Under the pieces are notes generated by a model, which was not told where the DNA came from, did no database searches, and saw only the letters and a program-made list of their open reading frames with translations. From contig JAVJTE010000013.1 of NCBI GenBank assembly GCA_040219025.1, forward strand, positions 27,932 through 91,931: a stretch of DNA of 64,000 nucleotides, given 5' to 3'. A program made the translations under genes and the position numbers. The stretch comes from HT1-32 sp040219025 (GTDB lineage Bacteria > Pseudomonadota > Alphaproteobacteria > Rhodospirillales > HT1-32). Shown here one piece after another: positions 31,674 through 40,748 of the stretch. How positions within the stretch are numbered: the stretch's first letter is position 1; each line of letters begins with the position of its first letter.

Positions 31674-32015
31674 CTATCCGCCAGGGTAAAAACTGCCGAA
31701 GTCCGGGCCATCGTCGCCGGATTTCAGGCCGAAGACGGCTTCCAGCCGGTCCGCAATCGCTGTCAGGTCCTGCGGCGTTACCGCCCGGAAGATATCGCCG
31801 CCGGGAACAATCCGCATTGCCGGCCCCTCCTGACAGAGATTCAGGCAGACTTTGGGCTCCAGCCGGACATCTATGTTCCGCTGGTCGACAAGCTGTTGCA
31901 GCCGGGCAATCAGGTCAGGTGAGCCTCGCTGGGCACAGGATGGCTTCTGGTCGGCAAACCGCCGGTTAACACAGACAAAAAACCGGTTCGGCGAGGGGGG
32001 CTCTGTTTCAGTCAT
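31674..32015 (-). CDS. Thioredoxin-like [2Fe-2S] ferredoxin-type protein
   Basis: 113 residues. Four cysteines are arranged as C15-x11-C27 and C57-x3-C61 (FFVCVNRRF, KPSCAQRGS, KVCLNLCQEGP), the ligand pattern of the thioredoxin-fold [2Fe-2S] ferredoxins related to the NuoE domain. GDIFRAVTPQDLTAIADRLE matches the C-terminal helix of these proteins. It ends ten bases from the convergent RusA-like gene and starts just downstream of tRNA-Pro on the same strand. The redox partner is unknown. Confidence 0.75.
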   Translation of the reverse strand: MTETEPPSPNRFFVCVNRRFADQKPSCAQRGSPDLIARLQQLVDQRNIDVRLEPKVCLNLCQEGPAMRIVPGGDIFRAVTPQDLTAIADRLEAVFGLKSGDDGPDFGSFYPGG

Positions 32016-32074
32016 GATCCGGCCGACCTGCGGTGAGGTGTCCGGCCCTGATCTTGCCGAGGGGTGGGAATAAA

Positions 32075-32151
32075 TGGTCGGAGCGGCGGGATTCGAACCC
32101 ACGACCCCCACACCCCCAGTATGGTGCGCTACCAGGCTGCGCTACGCTCCG
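32075..32151 (-). tRNA. tRNA-Pro (anticodon GGG)
   Basis: A 77-base cloverleaf read on the minus strand: acceptor CGGAGCG pairs with CGCTCCG, D-arm GCGC-AGCCTGGTA-GCGC, anticodon loop CTGGGGG giving GGG, T-loop TTCGAAT, and an encoded CCA after discriminator A. Confidence 0.97.
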
Positions 32152-32194
32152 ACGGGGGCGGACTATAGTGATGCGATCGCGACTAGGCAATCCG

Positions 32195-32626
32195 TCAATC
32201 CACCTGATCGGAAGCTTTCAGCATGCGGCGGATATCGGTCAGTTCGTCAATGATCTCGCGAAGACCGGAAAGATCAGGATTCGGACTATCCGCAGCAGAT
32301 GCCACGGCGGACTGCGCCTGTTCCGACCTGTCGGCGGCTGTCAGACGGGCTGTCGGATCTTTCAGGAGTTTCTGGACACCCTTGATGGTGTAGCCGTCAT
32401 CATACAGCAGCTTGCGGATCTTGCTGAGCAGCAACATATCTTCCGGGCGGTAATAGCGTCGTCCGCCAGCGCGCTTCATGGGCCGGACCTGGGAGAACTT
32501 GGTTTCCCAGAAACGCAGCACATGCTGTGGCAGATCAAGTTCGGCCGCGACTTCACTTATCGTCCGGAACGCCAGGTCGGATTTACCCTTTGCAGATTCC
32601 GGCCCGGAAGTGTCCTGGTCAGTCAA
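32195..32626 (-). CDS. MerR-type transcriptional regulator adjacent to ihfA
   Basis: 143 residues. The MerR winged helix covers about residues 20-95: FRTISEVAAELDLPQHVLRF, WETKFSQVRPMKRAGGRRYY, then LLSKIRKLLYDDGYTIKGVQ. The rest is a polar tail ending in a helix (GLREIIDELTDIRRMLKAS). No metal-binding cysteines are present. It overlaps ihfA by 4 bases, a pairing found widely in proteobacteria. The target is unknown. Confidence 0.85.
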   Translation of the reverse strand: MTDQDTSGPESAKGKSDLAFRTISEVAAELDLPQHVLRFWETKFSQVRPMKRAGGRRYYRPEDMLLLSKIRKLLYDDGYTIKGVQKLLKDPTARLTAADRSEQAQSAVASAADSPNPDLSGLREIIDELTDIRRMLKASDQVD

Positions 32627-32934
32627 AGATCGTCATCCGGAAGTTGTTCCCCGTTAATCCGGGCCTTCAGCACCTGAGACGGTCGAAAGACCAGTACGCG
32701 ACGTGGCAGAATGGGCACTTCGTCACCTGTTTTCGGGTTACGCCCGATACGTTCCCCTTTCTGGCGCACGGAAAAGCTGCCGAAAGATGAAATCTTCACG
32801 GAATCCCCGGTTTCCAGTGAGCGGGTAATTTCTTCCAGAACAGTCTCGATAAGTTCAGACGATTCATTTCGCGACAGGCCGACTTCCTGATAGACGGCTT
32901 CCGTCAGTTGGGCTCGAGTCACCGTAGCGCCCAT
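32623..32934 (-). CDS. ihfA: Integration host factor subunit alpha
   Basis: 103 residues from ATG, with GGGGGAT upstream. It shows the HU/IHF fold: TRAQLTEAVYQEVGLSRNES, VKISSFGSFSVRQKGERIGR and the DNA-inserting arm GRNPKTGDEVPILPRRVLVF. IHF bends DNA for transcription and recombination and would assist NtrC-sigma-54 promoters. The 164-base gap upstream of it probably contains its promoter. Confidence 0.95.
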   Translation of the reverse strand: MGATVTRAQLTEAVYQEVGLSRNESSELIETVLEEITRSLETGDSVKISSFGSFSVRQKGERIGRNPKTGDEVPILPRRVLVFRPSQVLKARINGEQLPDDDL

Positions 32935-33098
32935 TACTGATCCCCCTTGTAACGCAGACATTTCCGGTTCGTCTCCCTCTCCCCGGCTGTGCGTATGTGA
33001 TTCTTTGACACTGGTTAATTCTATCTATCCGGGGAACGGTAGCGGCGAGGTGTATAGCCGTCAACCTCTTTGAATATCAATCAGCTACAGTTTGTCGT

Positions 33099-34067
33099 TT
33101 ACATTCTGACGACGGCCGCGCCCCATGTCAGCCCGCCGCCCATGGCTTCAAGCAGCACGTTATGGCCGACCCTGATCTTCCCGGAACGGACAGCCTCGTC
33201 CAGCGCAAGAGGCACCGAGGCGGCTGAGGTATTGGCGTGCCGGTCAACTGACAGAATAACCTTCTGCGGGTCGACACCAAGCTTGCGGGCGGTGGCATCA
33301 ATGATGCGTTTGTTTGCCTGATGCGGCACGATCCAGTCGATATCGGCTTCTGTCATCTCTGCCCTGGCAATCGCGTCATGCGCAATTTCGGCCAGATTGG
33401 TGACAGCATGCTTGAAAACTTCCTTGCCGAGCATTCTCAACAAACCGGACTTCTGGGTAGTTGACGGCCCGCCGTCGACATAAAGCAGGTCATGGTACCG
33501 GCCGTCAGAGCGCAGGGTTGTCGACAGAATTCCGGGTTTGCCCGGCCCCTCCTCTCCCGCTGACAGCACAACAGCACCGGCACCATCACCGAACAGCACA
33601 CAGGTGCCGCGATCTTCCCAGTCCAGTATGCGGGAAAAGGTTTCAGCACCGATGACCAGAGCGTTGCGGGCCTGCCCGGTTTTGACCATCGAATCCGCAA
33701 CGGAAAGCGCATAAAGAAACCCGGAACAGACGGCCTGCACATCGAAGGCGAAACCGCCTGTCATGCCAAGACGGGCCTGCAGCTTGGTGGCGGTAGCCGG
33801 AAAGGTGTGGTCCGGTGTTGCCGTCGCCAGAACAATCAGGTCGAGGTCTGCGCCGTCAATGCCGGCAGCCTCCAGTGCGCGTCTGCTGGCCTGTTCGGCA
33901 AGATCACTGGTGAACTCGTTTTCTGCCGCAAAATGCCGTTGGCATATGCCGCTTCGTTCGCGAATCCATTCGTCAGTGGTATCCACCCATGTCGATATTT
34001 CTTCGTTCGAGACAATCCGTGCCGGAAGATAGCTTCCGGTGCCTGTGATCCGCGAAACAAGCGACAT
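33099..34067 (-). CDS. fabH: Beta-ketoacyl-ACP synthase III FabH
   Basis: 322 residues with the Cys-His-Asn triad: Cys114 in FDVQAVCSGFLYALS, His in IDWIVPHQANKRIIDA and Asn in SVDRHANTSAASVPLALDE. It condenses acetyl-CoA with malonyl-ACP to start fatty-acid synthesis. It overlaps plsX by one base, the standard plsX-fabH order. Confidence 0.97.
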   Translation of the reverse strand: MSLVSRITGTGSYLPARIVSNEEISTWVDTTDEWIRERSGICQRHFAAENEFTSDLAEQASRRALEAAGIDGADLDLIVLATATPDHTFPATATKLQARLGMTGGFAFDVQAVCSGFLYALSVADSMVKTGQARNALVIGAETFSRILDWEDRGTCVLFGDGAGAVVLSAGEEGPGKPGILSTTLRSDGRYHDLLYVDGGPSTTQKSGLLRMLGKEVFKHAVTNLAEIAHDAIARAEMTEADIDWIVPHQANKRIIDATARKLGVDPQKVILSVDRHANTSAASVPLALDEAVRSGKIRVGHNVLLEAMGGGLTWGAAVVRM

Positions 34068-35095
34068 CAGTCCTTGCCCTCATCCGTATCCAGCAGCGCA
34101 AATTCTTCCTTCACCCGGTCGTTGAAACCTTCATTGACCAGGTTGACCGCAACGCCGATGGCACTGGCAAAGCCGAGCGCATCCGTACTGCCGTGACTTT
34201 TGATTGCGATACCGTTCAGGCCAAGGAACATGGCACCGTTATAGCGACGGGGGTCCATCCGTTTCTTCAGCTGTTCGAGCGCCGGGCGGGCGAACAGATA
34301 ACCAATTTTGGCCGAGAAGGAACTGGCAAAGGATTGTTTCAGGAACTGGCTGATCAGCTTCGCAGTTCCCTGAATGGTCTTCAGGGTCACATTTCCGGTA
34401 AAGCCGTCGGTGACGACAACGTCGACAGTGCCCTTCAGCACGTCGGTACCCTCGACAAATCCGTAGAAGTTTACCGGCAGGCTGCCATTCCGGAGAATCG
34501 CAGCGGCATCGCGAACCTCGTCATTACCCTTCAGCTCTTCCTCGCCGACATTCAGCAGGCCGACGGTTGGCCGCTCGATGCCGCTGACGATGCGCGTGAA
34601 GGCATTTCCCATGACAGCGAACTGAACCAGATTGTTGGCAGAACATTCGACATTCGCACCAAGGTCCAGAACCAGCGTTTCGCCGCGTTCGGTCGGCAGA
34701 AAGGAGGCAATTGCCGGGCGGTCGATGCCGGGCAGCGTTTTCAGCACAAATTTTGCCATCGCCATCAGCGCGCCGGTATTGCCGGCAGATACCACCCCGG
34801 CAGCATCACCGTCGCGCACAGCATTGATCGCCAGCCGCATGCTGGAGTTCCGGCCGCCACGAAGCGCCTGAGACGGCTTGTCGGTCGAGGCAATGCGGTC
34901 CGGCGTATGAACGATCGTGCTGACCGCACCGACGCCATATTTGTCGACCAGCGGCTTCAGCAGACTTTCGTCGCCGAACAAAAGGAAGCGGACATTCGGA
35001 AATCGTTTGCAGGCGACAGCAACACCCTCAATCACCATTTCAGGTGCGTGGTCTCCGCCCATTGCGTCCAGAGACAATGTCAAAGGATCTGCCAA
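34067..35095 (-). CDS. plsX: Phosphate acyltransferase PlsX
   Basis: 342 residues: LTLSLDAMGGDHAPEMVIEG at the start, ISGIERPTVGLLNVGEEELKG in the middle, and VVVTDGFTGNVTLKTIQGTA, all typical of PlsX, which makes acyl-phosphate from acyl-ACP for phospholipid synthesis. The start appears to be TTG; no ATG precedes the conserved DAMGGDHAP. rpmF lies 122 bases upstream. Confidence 0.95.
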   Translation of the reverse strand: MADPLTLSLDAMGGDHAPEMVIEGVAVACKRFPNVRFLLFGDESLLKPLVDKYGVGAVSTIVHTPDRIASTDKPSQALRGGRNSSMRLAINAVRDGDAAGVVSAGNTGALMAMAKFVLKTLPGIDRPAIASFLPTERGETLVLDLGANVECSANNLVQFAVMGNAFTRIVSGIERPTVGLLNVGEEELKGNDEVRDAAAILRNGSLPVNFYGFVEGTDVLKGTVDVVVTDGFTGNVTLKTIQGTAKLISQFLKQSFASSFSAKIGYLFARPALEQLKKRMDPRRYNGAMFLGLNGIAIKSHGSTDALGFASAIGVAVNLVNEGFNDRVKEEFALLDTDEGKD

Positions 35096-35217
35096 ACTGC
35101 GATATCCCCGTTAAGCCCGCGTCATTCAGGTACAGACGATTGAGCCGCGATAAACAATTACCGCGACCCATGCTACACAATACGAGATACGTCTGTCGTC
35201 GCGCAAATCAGCGCGGG

Positions 35218-35403
35218 TCAGAGCTTCTCTTTGACTTCAATAACCTGACGACCACGGTAAAATCCGGACTTCAGGTCAATGTGATGCGGGCGGTGAAGTT
35301 CGCCGGAATCCGGGTTCTCCACATAGGCTGACGCAGTGATGCTGTCATGTGCCCGGCGCATGTTGCGCTTGGATTTCGATGTTTTCTTCTTTGGAACGGC
35401 CAT
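35218..35403 (-). CDS. rpmF: 50S ribosomal protein L32
   Basis: 61 residues starting MAVPKKKTSKSKRNMRRAHD. It is the zinc-free type with no cysteines: the region that carries CPNCG in other bacteria reads VENPDSGELHRPHHIDLKSG. It lies between DUF177 and plsX as in most proteobacteria. Confidence 0.96.
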   Translation of the reverse strand: MAVPKKKTSKSKRNMRRAHDSITASAYVENPDSGELHRPHHIDLKSGFYRGRQVIEVKEKL

Positions 35404-35512
35404 TTTTCTATCTCTTTTTCGGTCGCCTTGTGCGCGGCCCGACTGTTTAGACAATATGGCCCGCCGCATCAAGCGGCTTTACACGGAGGCCATGCTGTCG
35501 GGCTGGAATTTG

Positions 35513-36070
35513 TCAGTTCAGCTTGTCCTTCAGCGCAGCCAGCGCGGCGAAGGGAGAAGCTTTCTCGTCTGCTTTTCCGGTCCCGTCGTCGTCATCATCA
35601 AGAATTTCGACATAGGACAGCCCTTCCTTACGCGGATAAGGGTCAATCTCAAGTAATATCTGCTCCAGGATCGCATCCCGGATGGGAACAAGGCCACCTT
35701 CAAGCGGATCCGGCGGGTCATCAGACAGTGGATCGATATCGACTTCTGCGTTCTCCACCGGCGGGCGGGTGGTGAAAACCCGCTTCAGTTCGCAGGCCAC
35801 CCTGCTTTCCAGCGGTTCCAGCGTTACGACGCAGGTCTGGGTGATGTCCGCGGTGATCTTCAGGGACAGTCTGACCATATCCTTGCGGCGGGTGACAGTT
35901 CCGGTGGCAGCCAGCGACGGGACAGCGACAACCCCGAGATCATCCGCTGCGGCACGGCATTCCGCCTGTGTGGCCGTGATCAGCAGGTTTGTCTGCCTGG
36001 GTCCGATAATGGCTGCATTGAGCTCACCGGACAGGCTCAGCGCTATCTCGTTTTTTGCTGCCCCACTCAT
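35513..36070 (-). CDS. DUF177 (YceD-like) protein
   Basis: 185 residues. The family signature is ADITQTCVVTLEPLESRVAC (a cysteine followed by V-T-L-E-P-L), then an acidic stretch DIDPLSDDPPDPLEGGLVPI and ILEQILLEIDPYPRKEGL. Relatives are implicated in 23S rRNA accumulation and are normally found upstream of rpmF, as here. It overlaps the bc1-chaperone gene by 4 bases (ATGA). Confidence 0.88.
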   Translation of the reverse strand: MSGAAKNEIALSLSGELNAAIIGPRQTNLLITATQAECRAAADDLGVVAVPSLAATGTVTRRKDMVRLSLKITADITQTCVVTLEPLESRVACELKRVFTTRPPVENAEVDIDPLSDDPPDPLEGGLVPIRDAILEQILLEIDPYPRKEGLSYVEILDDDDDGTGKADEKASPFAALAALKDKLN

Positions 36071-36612
36071 TCCCGGCTTTCCGGTTGTCCGGTTTCGGTA
36101 AACCCGATGTCACCCCGCATCAGGTCCTGTGAAGGGGTATGGCTGGTCGTTGCTATCTGTCGCCGGACATATCCGGCCATGGAGGCCAGTCCGGCCCCGT
36201 TCGGCTGCTCTACGGTTCCGTAGGCATTGCGGCGCAGGACCTCGATCAGGGCCTTGTCGGTTTCCAGAACAGCCTCGTCATAGGCATTCATGCGCCCGTA
36301 CAGTGCTTCTGCCATCCGCTTCACGTTTTTGCCCACCGACATGTCGCCGATGCCGATCCGGCGCAGATTGTCATCCATATCCGCGAACATTTCGTCGAAC
36401 AAAGCCTGCGACAGTTCAAACTGGTCGAGCTCACGCAGGCGGCGGAAAACCAGCCAGGCATGCAGGACAATCATGTCGAACCGGCCGTCTACCGTGTCGG
36501 GCACGCCAAGCTCGGCATAGAAATAGGGGTCGCGGGACCGGGCGACGATGGCGGCATAGAGTACCCGTGCTTCCTTGACGAACGGCTTGGGCGCGAACAG
36601 TCGTTTCAGCAT
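36067..36612 (-). CDS. Ubiquinol-cytochrome c chaperone family protein
   Basis: 181 residues. RVLYAAIVARSRDPYFYAEL then DTVDGRFDMIVLHAWLVFRR and LFDEMFADMDDNLRRIGIGD match the CBP3/UQCC1 family that helps assemble cytochrome b of complex III in mitochondria and alphaproteobacteria. It is the first gene of the unit with DUF177 and rpmF and is divergent from bamE. Its presence supports an alphaproteobacterial origin. Confidence 0.88.
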   Translation of the reverse strand: MLKRLFAPKPFVKEARVLYAAIVARSRDPYFYAELGVPDTVDGRFDMIVLHAWLVFRRLRELDQFELSQALFDEMFADMDDNLRRIGIGDMSVGKNVKRMAEALYGRMNAYDEAVLETDKALIEVLRRNAYGTVEQPNGAGLASMAGYVRRQIATTSHTPSQDLMRGDIGFTETGQPESRE

Positions 36613-36703
36613 GTCGACAGCGTTTGAGATGACGGGGCCATGGTTTCTGCTTATAATGTGACTAGATTATTGCCTGTAACACTGACCGGCAACACTGCAG
36701 GAA

Positions 36704-37174
36704 ATGGACGCAATGGCCCGTAAATTCAAGCAACCGTTAATGACCCGATATGTTCTCGTAGTTGGACTGGGGCTCGCCGTCACGGCCTGCACCCCACGTG
36801 TCGCCAACCGCGGGAACAATCCGGACGCTGAAACCCTCGCGGAAATCAAGGCCGGCGAGAGCAATCGTCAGGATGTTGCCGAAATTATCGGAGCCCCCAC
36901 CCTCACCTCGTCTTTTGACGCGAAGGAGTGGTATTACGTCAGCCAGCGGACCGAGCGGGAAGCCTGGTTCAAACCCGAGATCAAGGAGCGCAAGGTGATC
37001 ATGATCAGGTTTGATGACCGCGGCGTTGTCGAATCGATGGAAACCAAGACCCTGGCTGATGGATATCAGGTCGACCCTGTGGGGCGCGTCACGCCGACCG
37101 CCGGTAATGAAATCACCTTCATGGGACAGATATTCGGGAACCTCGGCAAGTTCGGCGGTGCCGGCAAGAAATAG
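36704..37174 (+). CDS. bamE: Outer-membrane assembly lipoprotein BamE (SmpA/OmlA)
   Basis: 156 residues. The signal ends in the lipobox AVTAC, giving the lipidated Cys near residue 29. The BamE fold is visible in IKAGESNRQDVAEIIGAPTL, EWYYVSQRTEREAWFKPEIK and VIMIRFDDRGVVESMETKT. It is part of the BAM complex inserting beta-barrels. An ATG three codons downstream is an equally likely start. A strong terminator follows. Confidence 0.9.
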   Translation: MDAMARKFKQPLMTRYVLVVGLGLAVTACTPRVANRGNNPDAETLAEIKAGESNRQDVAEIIGAPTLTSSFDAKEWYYVSQRTEREAWFKPEIKERKVIMIRFDDRGVVESMETKTLADGYQVDPVGRVTPTAGNEITFMGQIFGNLGKFGGAGKK

Positions 37175-37217
37175 CGCGGTTCCGGCGGTCTCGGTCAGGC
37201 TGCCCGAAATCCAAAGA

Positions 37218-37247
37218 AAAACCCCGGCTCGTGAAAGCCGGGGTTTT
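37218..37247. terminator. Bidirectional terminator between bamE and hppA
   Basis: AAAACCCCGGCT / AGCCGGGGTTTT stem with a 6-base loop. It has a long T-run on the plus strand and an A-rich flank that makes a T-run on the minus strand. Confidence 0.88.
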
Positions 37248-37273
37248 TTTTAGTCAGACCGTTGCGAGCTGTA

Positions 37274-39364
37274 TCAGGCGAGAGCCGACAGCAGCAGGAT
37301 CGCAACGATGTTCGTGATCTTGATCATCGGGTTGACGGCCGGACCGGCAGTATCCTTGTAAGGATCGCCAACCGTATCGCCGGTCACTGCGGCTTTATGG
37401 GCTTCAGAGCCCTTGCCACCGTGATTGCCGTCCTCGATGTACTTCTTGGCATTGTCCCATGCACCGCCACCGGCAGTCATCGAGATCGCCACGAACAGGC
37501 CGGTCACGATCACACCAAGCAGCATGGCACCGACGGCAGAGAACGCAGCGCCCTGATCGGCAACGCCCAGGATGACGAAATACAGCACAATCGGGCTGAG
37601 CACCGGCAGCATCGAGGGAATGATCATTTCCTTGATGGCATGGGTGGTCAGCATACCGACGCAACGACCGTATTCCGGCTTGCCCGTGCCTTCCATGATG
37701 CCCGGGATTTCCTTGAACTGACGCCGGACTTCAACCACGACGGCAGCCCCGGCGCGACCAACAGCAGTCATGCCCATGGCACCGAACAGATAGGGCAGCA
37801 AGCCGCCAAGCAGCAGGCCGACAACAACATAGGGGTTGGACAGCGAGAAGTTCACTGCAACGTCAACGAAATAACGCTCCAGATCAGCGGTATAGGCCGC
37901 AAACAGGACCAGGGCACCGAGACCGGCAGAACCGATCGCATAACCCTTGGTGACGGCCTTTGTGGTATTACCAACCGCATCAAGTGCATCGGTGGTCTTG
38001 CGAACGCTGTCATCCAGTTCCGCCATTTCGGCGATACCACCGGCATTATCCGTTACCGGGCCATAGGCATCGAGCGCAACAACCATTCCGGCAAGTGCCA
38101 GCATTGTGCTGACCGAGATGGCAATACCGATAAGACCGGCAAGCTGGTAGGTGACGATAATGGCGGCACAGATCAGCAGCGCCGGAATTGCGGTCGCTTC
38201 CATGGAAACGGCCAGACCCTGAATGACGTTCGTGCCGTGCCCCGTTTCAGATGCCTTGGCAATCGAACGGACCGGACGGAAATCGGTCGAGGTATAATAT
38301 TCCGTAACCCAGATGATCAGTCCGGTCAGAACCAGCCCGACAATGCCGCAAATAAACAGCGAACCACCGGTGAAGGTCCATTTCTGAACGACGATCTGTG
38401 TGTCCATGCCGATGACATAGGATGTGATCGGATAGAGCAGAACTGCCGAGATGACGGCTGAGCCGAAGAAACCCTTGTACAGGGCACCCATGACGTTCTG
38501 GCTGGCGCCAAGGCGAACGAAGTAGGTTGCTGCGATCGAGGCCAGCAGACAGACACCGCCAATCGCCATCGGATAGAGCATGAACTGGCCGATTTCGACA
38601 CCACTGATGCCGTAGATCAGGACCAGCACCATCGTGGCACCGAGGGTCACGACATAGGTTTCGAACAGGTCAGCGGCCATACCGGCACAGTCACCCACGT
38701 TATCGCCCACGTTGTCGGCGATAACTGCCGGGTTGCGGGGGTCATCTTCCGGAATACCGGCTTCAACCTTGCCGACGAGGTCAGCACCGACATCGGCACC
38801 TTTGGTGAAGATACCGCCGCCCAGACGGGCAAAGATCGAGATCAGGGATGCGCCGAACGCCAGGCCAACGAGGCCGTTGATGACTTCCTTGTTTTCGCCC
38901 GGCAGGATCGAGAAACTGGTGCTGAGAATGGCGTAATAAACGGCAATGGCGAGCAGCGCGAGACCGGCAACCAGCATGCCGGTGACAGCACCGGAGCGGA
39001 AGGAAACGCTGAGACCTTCAGCCAGCCCCTTGCGGGAGGCTTCTGTGGTCCGGACGTTGGCACGAACCGACACCAGCATTCCGGCATAACCGGCGATACC
39101 GGAGAGGATAGCGCCGATCAAAAAGCCGACAGCACTGGTCCAGCCAAGTGTCACGAACAGGATGATCGCGACAACGACACCGACGGCGGCAATCGCTGTG
39201 TACTGCTTGTTCAGGTAGGCGGATGCGCCCTCCTGAATAGCGGCCGCAATGGTCTGCATCCGCTCATTCCCTGCACTGAGCGAGATGATTTGCCGAGCCG
39301 TAATTAGGCCATACAAGACGGCAATCACGCCACAGGCGATGATGAGCCATAGGGTTTCGGACAT
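37274..39364 (-). CDS. hppA: Proton-translocating membrane pyrophosphatase, K+-independent type
   Basis: 696 residues with about 16 membrane helices. Substrate motifs are intact: KGADVGADLVGKVEAGIPED, NVGDNVGDCAGMAADLFE, DNAGGIAEMA and GDTVGDPYKDTAGPAVNPMI. GNTTKAVTKG places Lys469 and Thr472 at the positions that distinguish potassium-independent H+-pyrophosphatases (the dependent class has Ala there). The enzyme pumps protons using pyrophosphate. GAGGAAA lies before the ATG; an upstream extension of 17 codons is unlikely. Confidence 0.96.
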   Translation of the reverse strand: MSETLWLIIACGVIAVLYGLITARQIISLSAGNERMQTIAAAIQEGASAYLNKQYTAIAAVGVVVAIILFVTLGWTSAVGFLIGAILSGIAGYAGMLVSVRANVRTTEASRKGLAEGLSVSFRSGAVTGMLVAGLALLAIAVYYAILSTSFSILPGENKEVINGLVGLAFGASLISIFARLGGGIFTKGADVGADLVGKVEAGIPEDDPRNPAVIADNVGDNVGDCAGMAADLFETYVVTLGATMVLVLIYGISGVEIGQFMLYPMAIGGVCLLASIAATYFVRLGASQNVMGALYKGFFGSAVISAVLLYPITSYVIGMDTQIVVQKWTFTGGSLFICGIVGLVLTGLIIWVTEYYTSTDFRPVRSIAKASETGHGTNVIQGLAVSMEATAIPALLICAAIIVTYQLAGLIGIAISVSTMLALAGMVVALDAYGPVTDNAGGIAEMAELDDSVRKTTDALDAVGNTTKAVTKGYAIGSAGLGALVLFAAYTADLERYFVDVAVNFSLSNPYVVVGLLLGGLLPYLFGAMGMTAVGRAGAAVVVEVRRQFKEIPGIMEGTGKPEYGRCVGMLTTHAIKEMIIPSMLPVLSPIVLYFVILGVADQGAAFSAVGAMLLGVIVTGLFVAISMTAGGGAWDNAKKYIEDGNHGGKGSEAHKAAVTGDTVGDPYKDTAGPAVNPMIKITNIVAILLLSALA

Positions 39365-39542
39365 TCTGATTTCCTCGATTACTTGAAGCCGATAGACGGC
39401 CGTTGATTGTTGCACCGAACCCTTCCCCAGGCGCCAGAAAGCGACTTTTCACGGGGTCCGGCATTGAAAAGCGGCGGAAAAATGCCAGAAAGCCTGCGCG
39501 CGTGCAACCTGTCTGAACGACGGTCGGTTATTGGTCGGCTGT

Positions 39543-40748
39543 TCAGTGCGCGGTTTGTGCTGTGCGGCGGCGATGCAGCATCAGCAGGATGATCGCCAGA
39601 GTAACCAGCGACAGCAGCGGCAGGGTTGCCATATTGATCACATTCCAGCCGAACAGATGATGCACCGCGCCGGCGGAGAACGATGATATTGCAACGGTTC
39701 CAAAGGTTGAGAACTCGTTCAGGGCCTGAACGCGCGAGCGTTCCTCCGGCCGGTAGCATTCGGTCAGCAAAGTGCTGCTGCCGACATAAAGGAAGTTCCA
39801 GCCAAGCCCGAGACAGAACAGTGCGGTCCAGAACTGCCAGACTTCCGTGCCGGAAATATTCACCGCAACACAGGTGATTTCGAGAACCGCACCGGCCAGC
39901 ATGACCGGCAAAACACCGACTCGGCGGATGATGTGGCCGGTAAACAGACTGGGACCGAACATGCCGAGGACATGCCATTGAATGACAAATGCCGTATTTG
40001 AGAAGTCATAGCCACGTTGCTGCATGGCCAGCGGTGTTGCTGTCATGATGAAGCTCATGACGCCATAACCGACCATCCCGCCGAACAGGGCCACCGGAAA
40101 AGCCGGCTGGCGGAACAGTTCGCTGAAGGTCCTGCCGCCATCTGCCGCCTTGTTCTCGACCGGCTCTGTGATCCGGACAACGGCGAGAACGATGATTGCC
40201 AGCACCGGAAGAAAGCCGAGAGCCAGGTAGGTGCCGGCAAATTCGGCATTGGTGAACAGGTCATGCGTCCGTTTCGCAATTTCCGGACCGATGATGGCCG
40301 CAATGATGCCGCCCGCGACAACCCAGGAAATCGCCGTGGCTTTTGCCGTTGCCGGTACCATGTCGGCGGCGGCGAAGCGGTAATACATGGCAAAACCGTT
40401 GGCGATTCCCATCAGACTGGTCGCCAGAATGAACAGAACAAACTGCTGCTCCAGAATCGCCCAGGCCCCCAGCAATCCGCCGGACATTCCGCAAAGTGCA
40501 CCGATGATGAACCCGGTCCGCCGCCCGATGGCCTTCATGATCATCGAGGCAGGAACGGTTGATGCGGCGGTTGAGGCGAGCTGAAATGCCATCGGCAGGG
40601 TTGCCAGCGATTTGTCCGGCGACAGCATGTAGCCGACCAGTGCCGAGGTTGTCACCAGAATGACATTCGCGCAGTTTGCCAGCGCCTGACATAAGGTAAG
40701 AAGCCCGACACTGAACTTCAGCTGGCGACTCATCGCGGTCCCGGTCAT
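39543..40748 (-). CDS. Major facilitator superfamily transporter
   Basis: 401 residues, 12 predicted membrane helices. MFS loop features include MIMKAIGRRTGFIIGALCG between helices 2 and 3 and TGHIIRRVGVLPVMLAGA in the second half. The substrate is not evident. The start overlaps the fliL stop by 4 bases (an ATG five codons further in is possible), so it is the last gene of the riboflavin/thiL operon. The 178-base gap after it toward hppA shows no clear terminator. Confidence 0.85.
   Translation of the reverse strand: MTGTAMSRQLKFSVGLLTLCQALANCANVILVTTSALVGYMLSPDKSLATLPMAFQLASTAASTVPASMIMKAIGRRTGFIIGALCGMSGGLLGAWAILEQQFVLFILATSLMGIANGFAMYYRFAAADMVPATAKATAISWVVAGGIIAAIIGPEIAKRTHDLFTNAEFAGTYLALGFLPVLAIIVLAVVRITEPVENKAADGGRTFSELFRQPAFPVALFGGMVGYGVMSFIMTATPLAMQQRGYDFSNTAFVIQWHVLGMFGPSLFTGHIIRRVGVLPVMLAGAVLEITCVAVNISGTEVWQFWTALFCLGLGWNFLYVGSSTLLTECYRPEERSRVQALNEFSTFGTVAISSFSAGAVHHLFGWNVINMATLPLLSLVTLAIILLMLHRRRTAQTAH

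Noticed and set aside
37262..38461. 399-codon open frame opposite hppA
   Set aside because: Antisense of a conserved membrane protein; Asp/His/Gly-rich translation without a domain.
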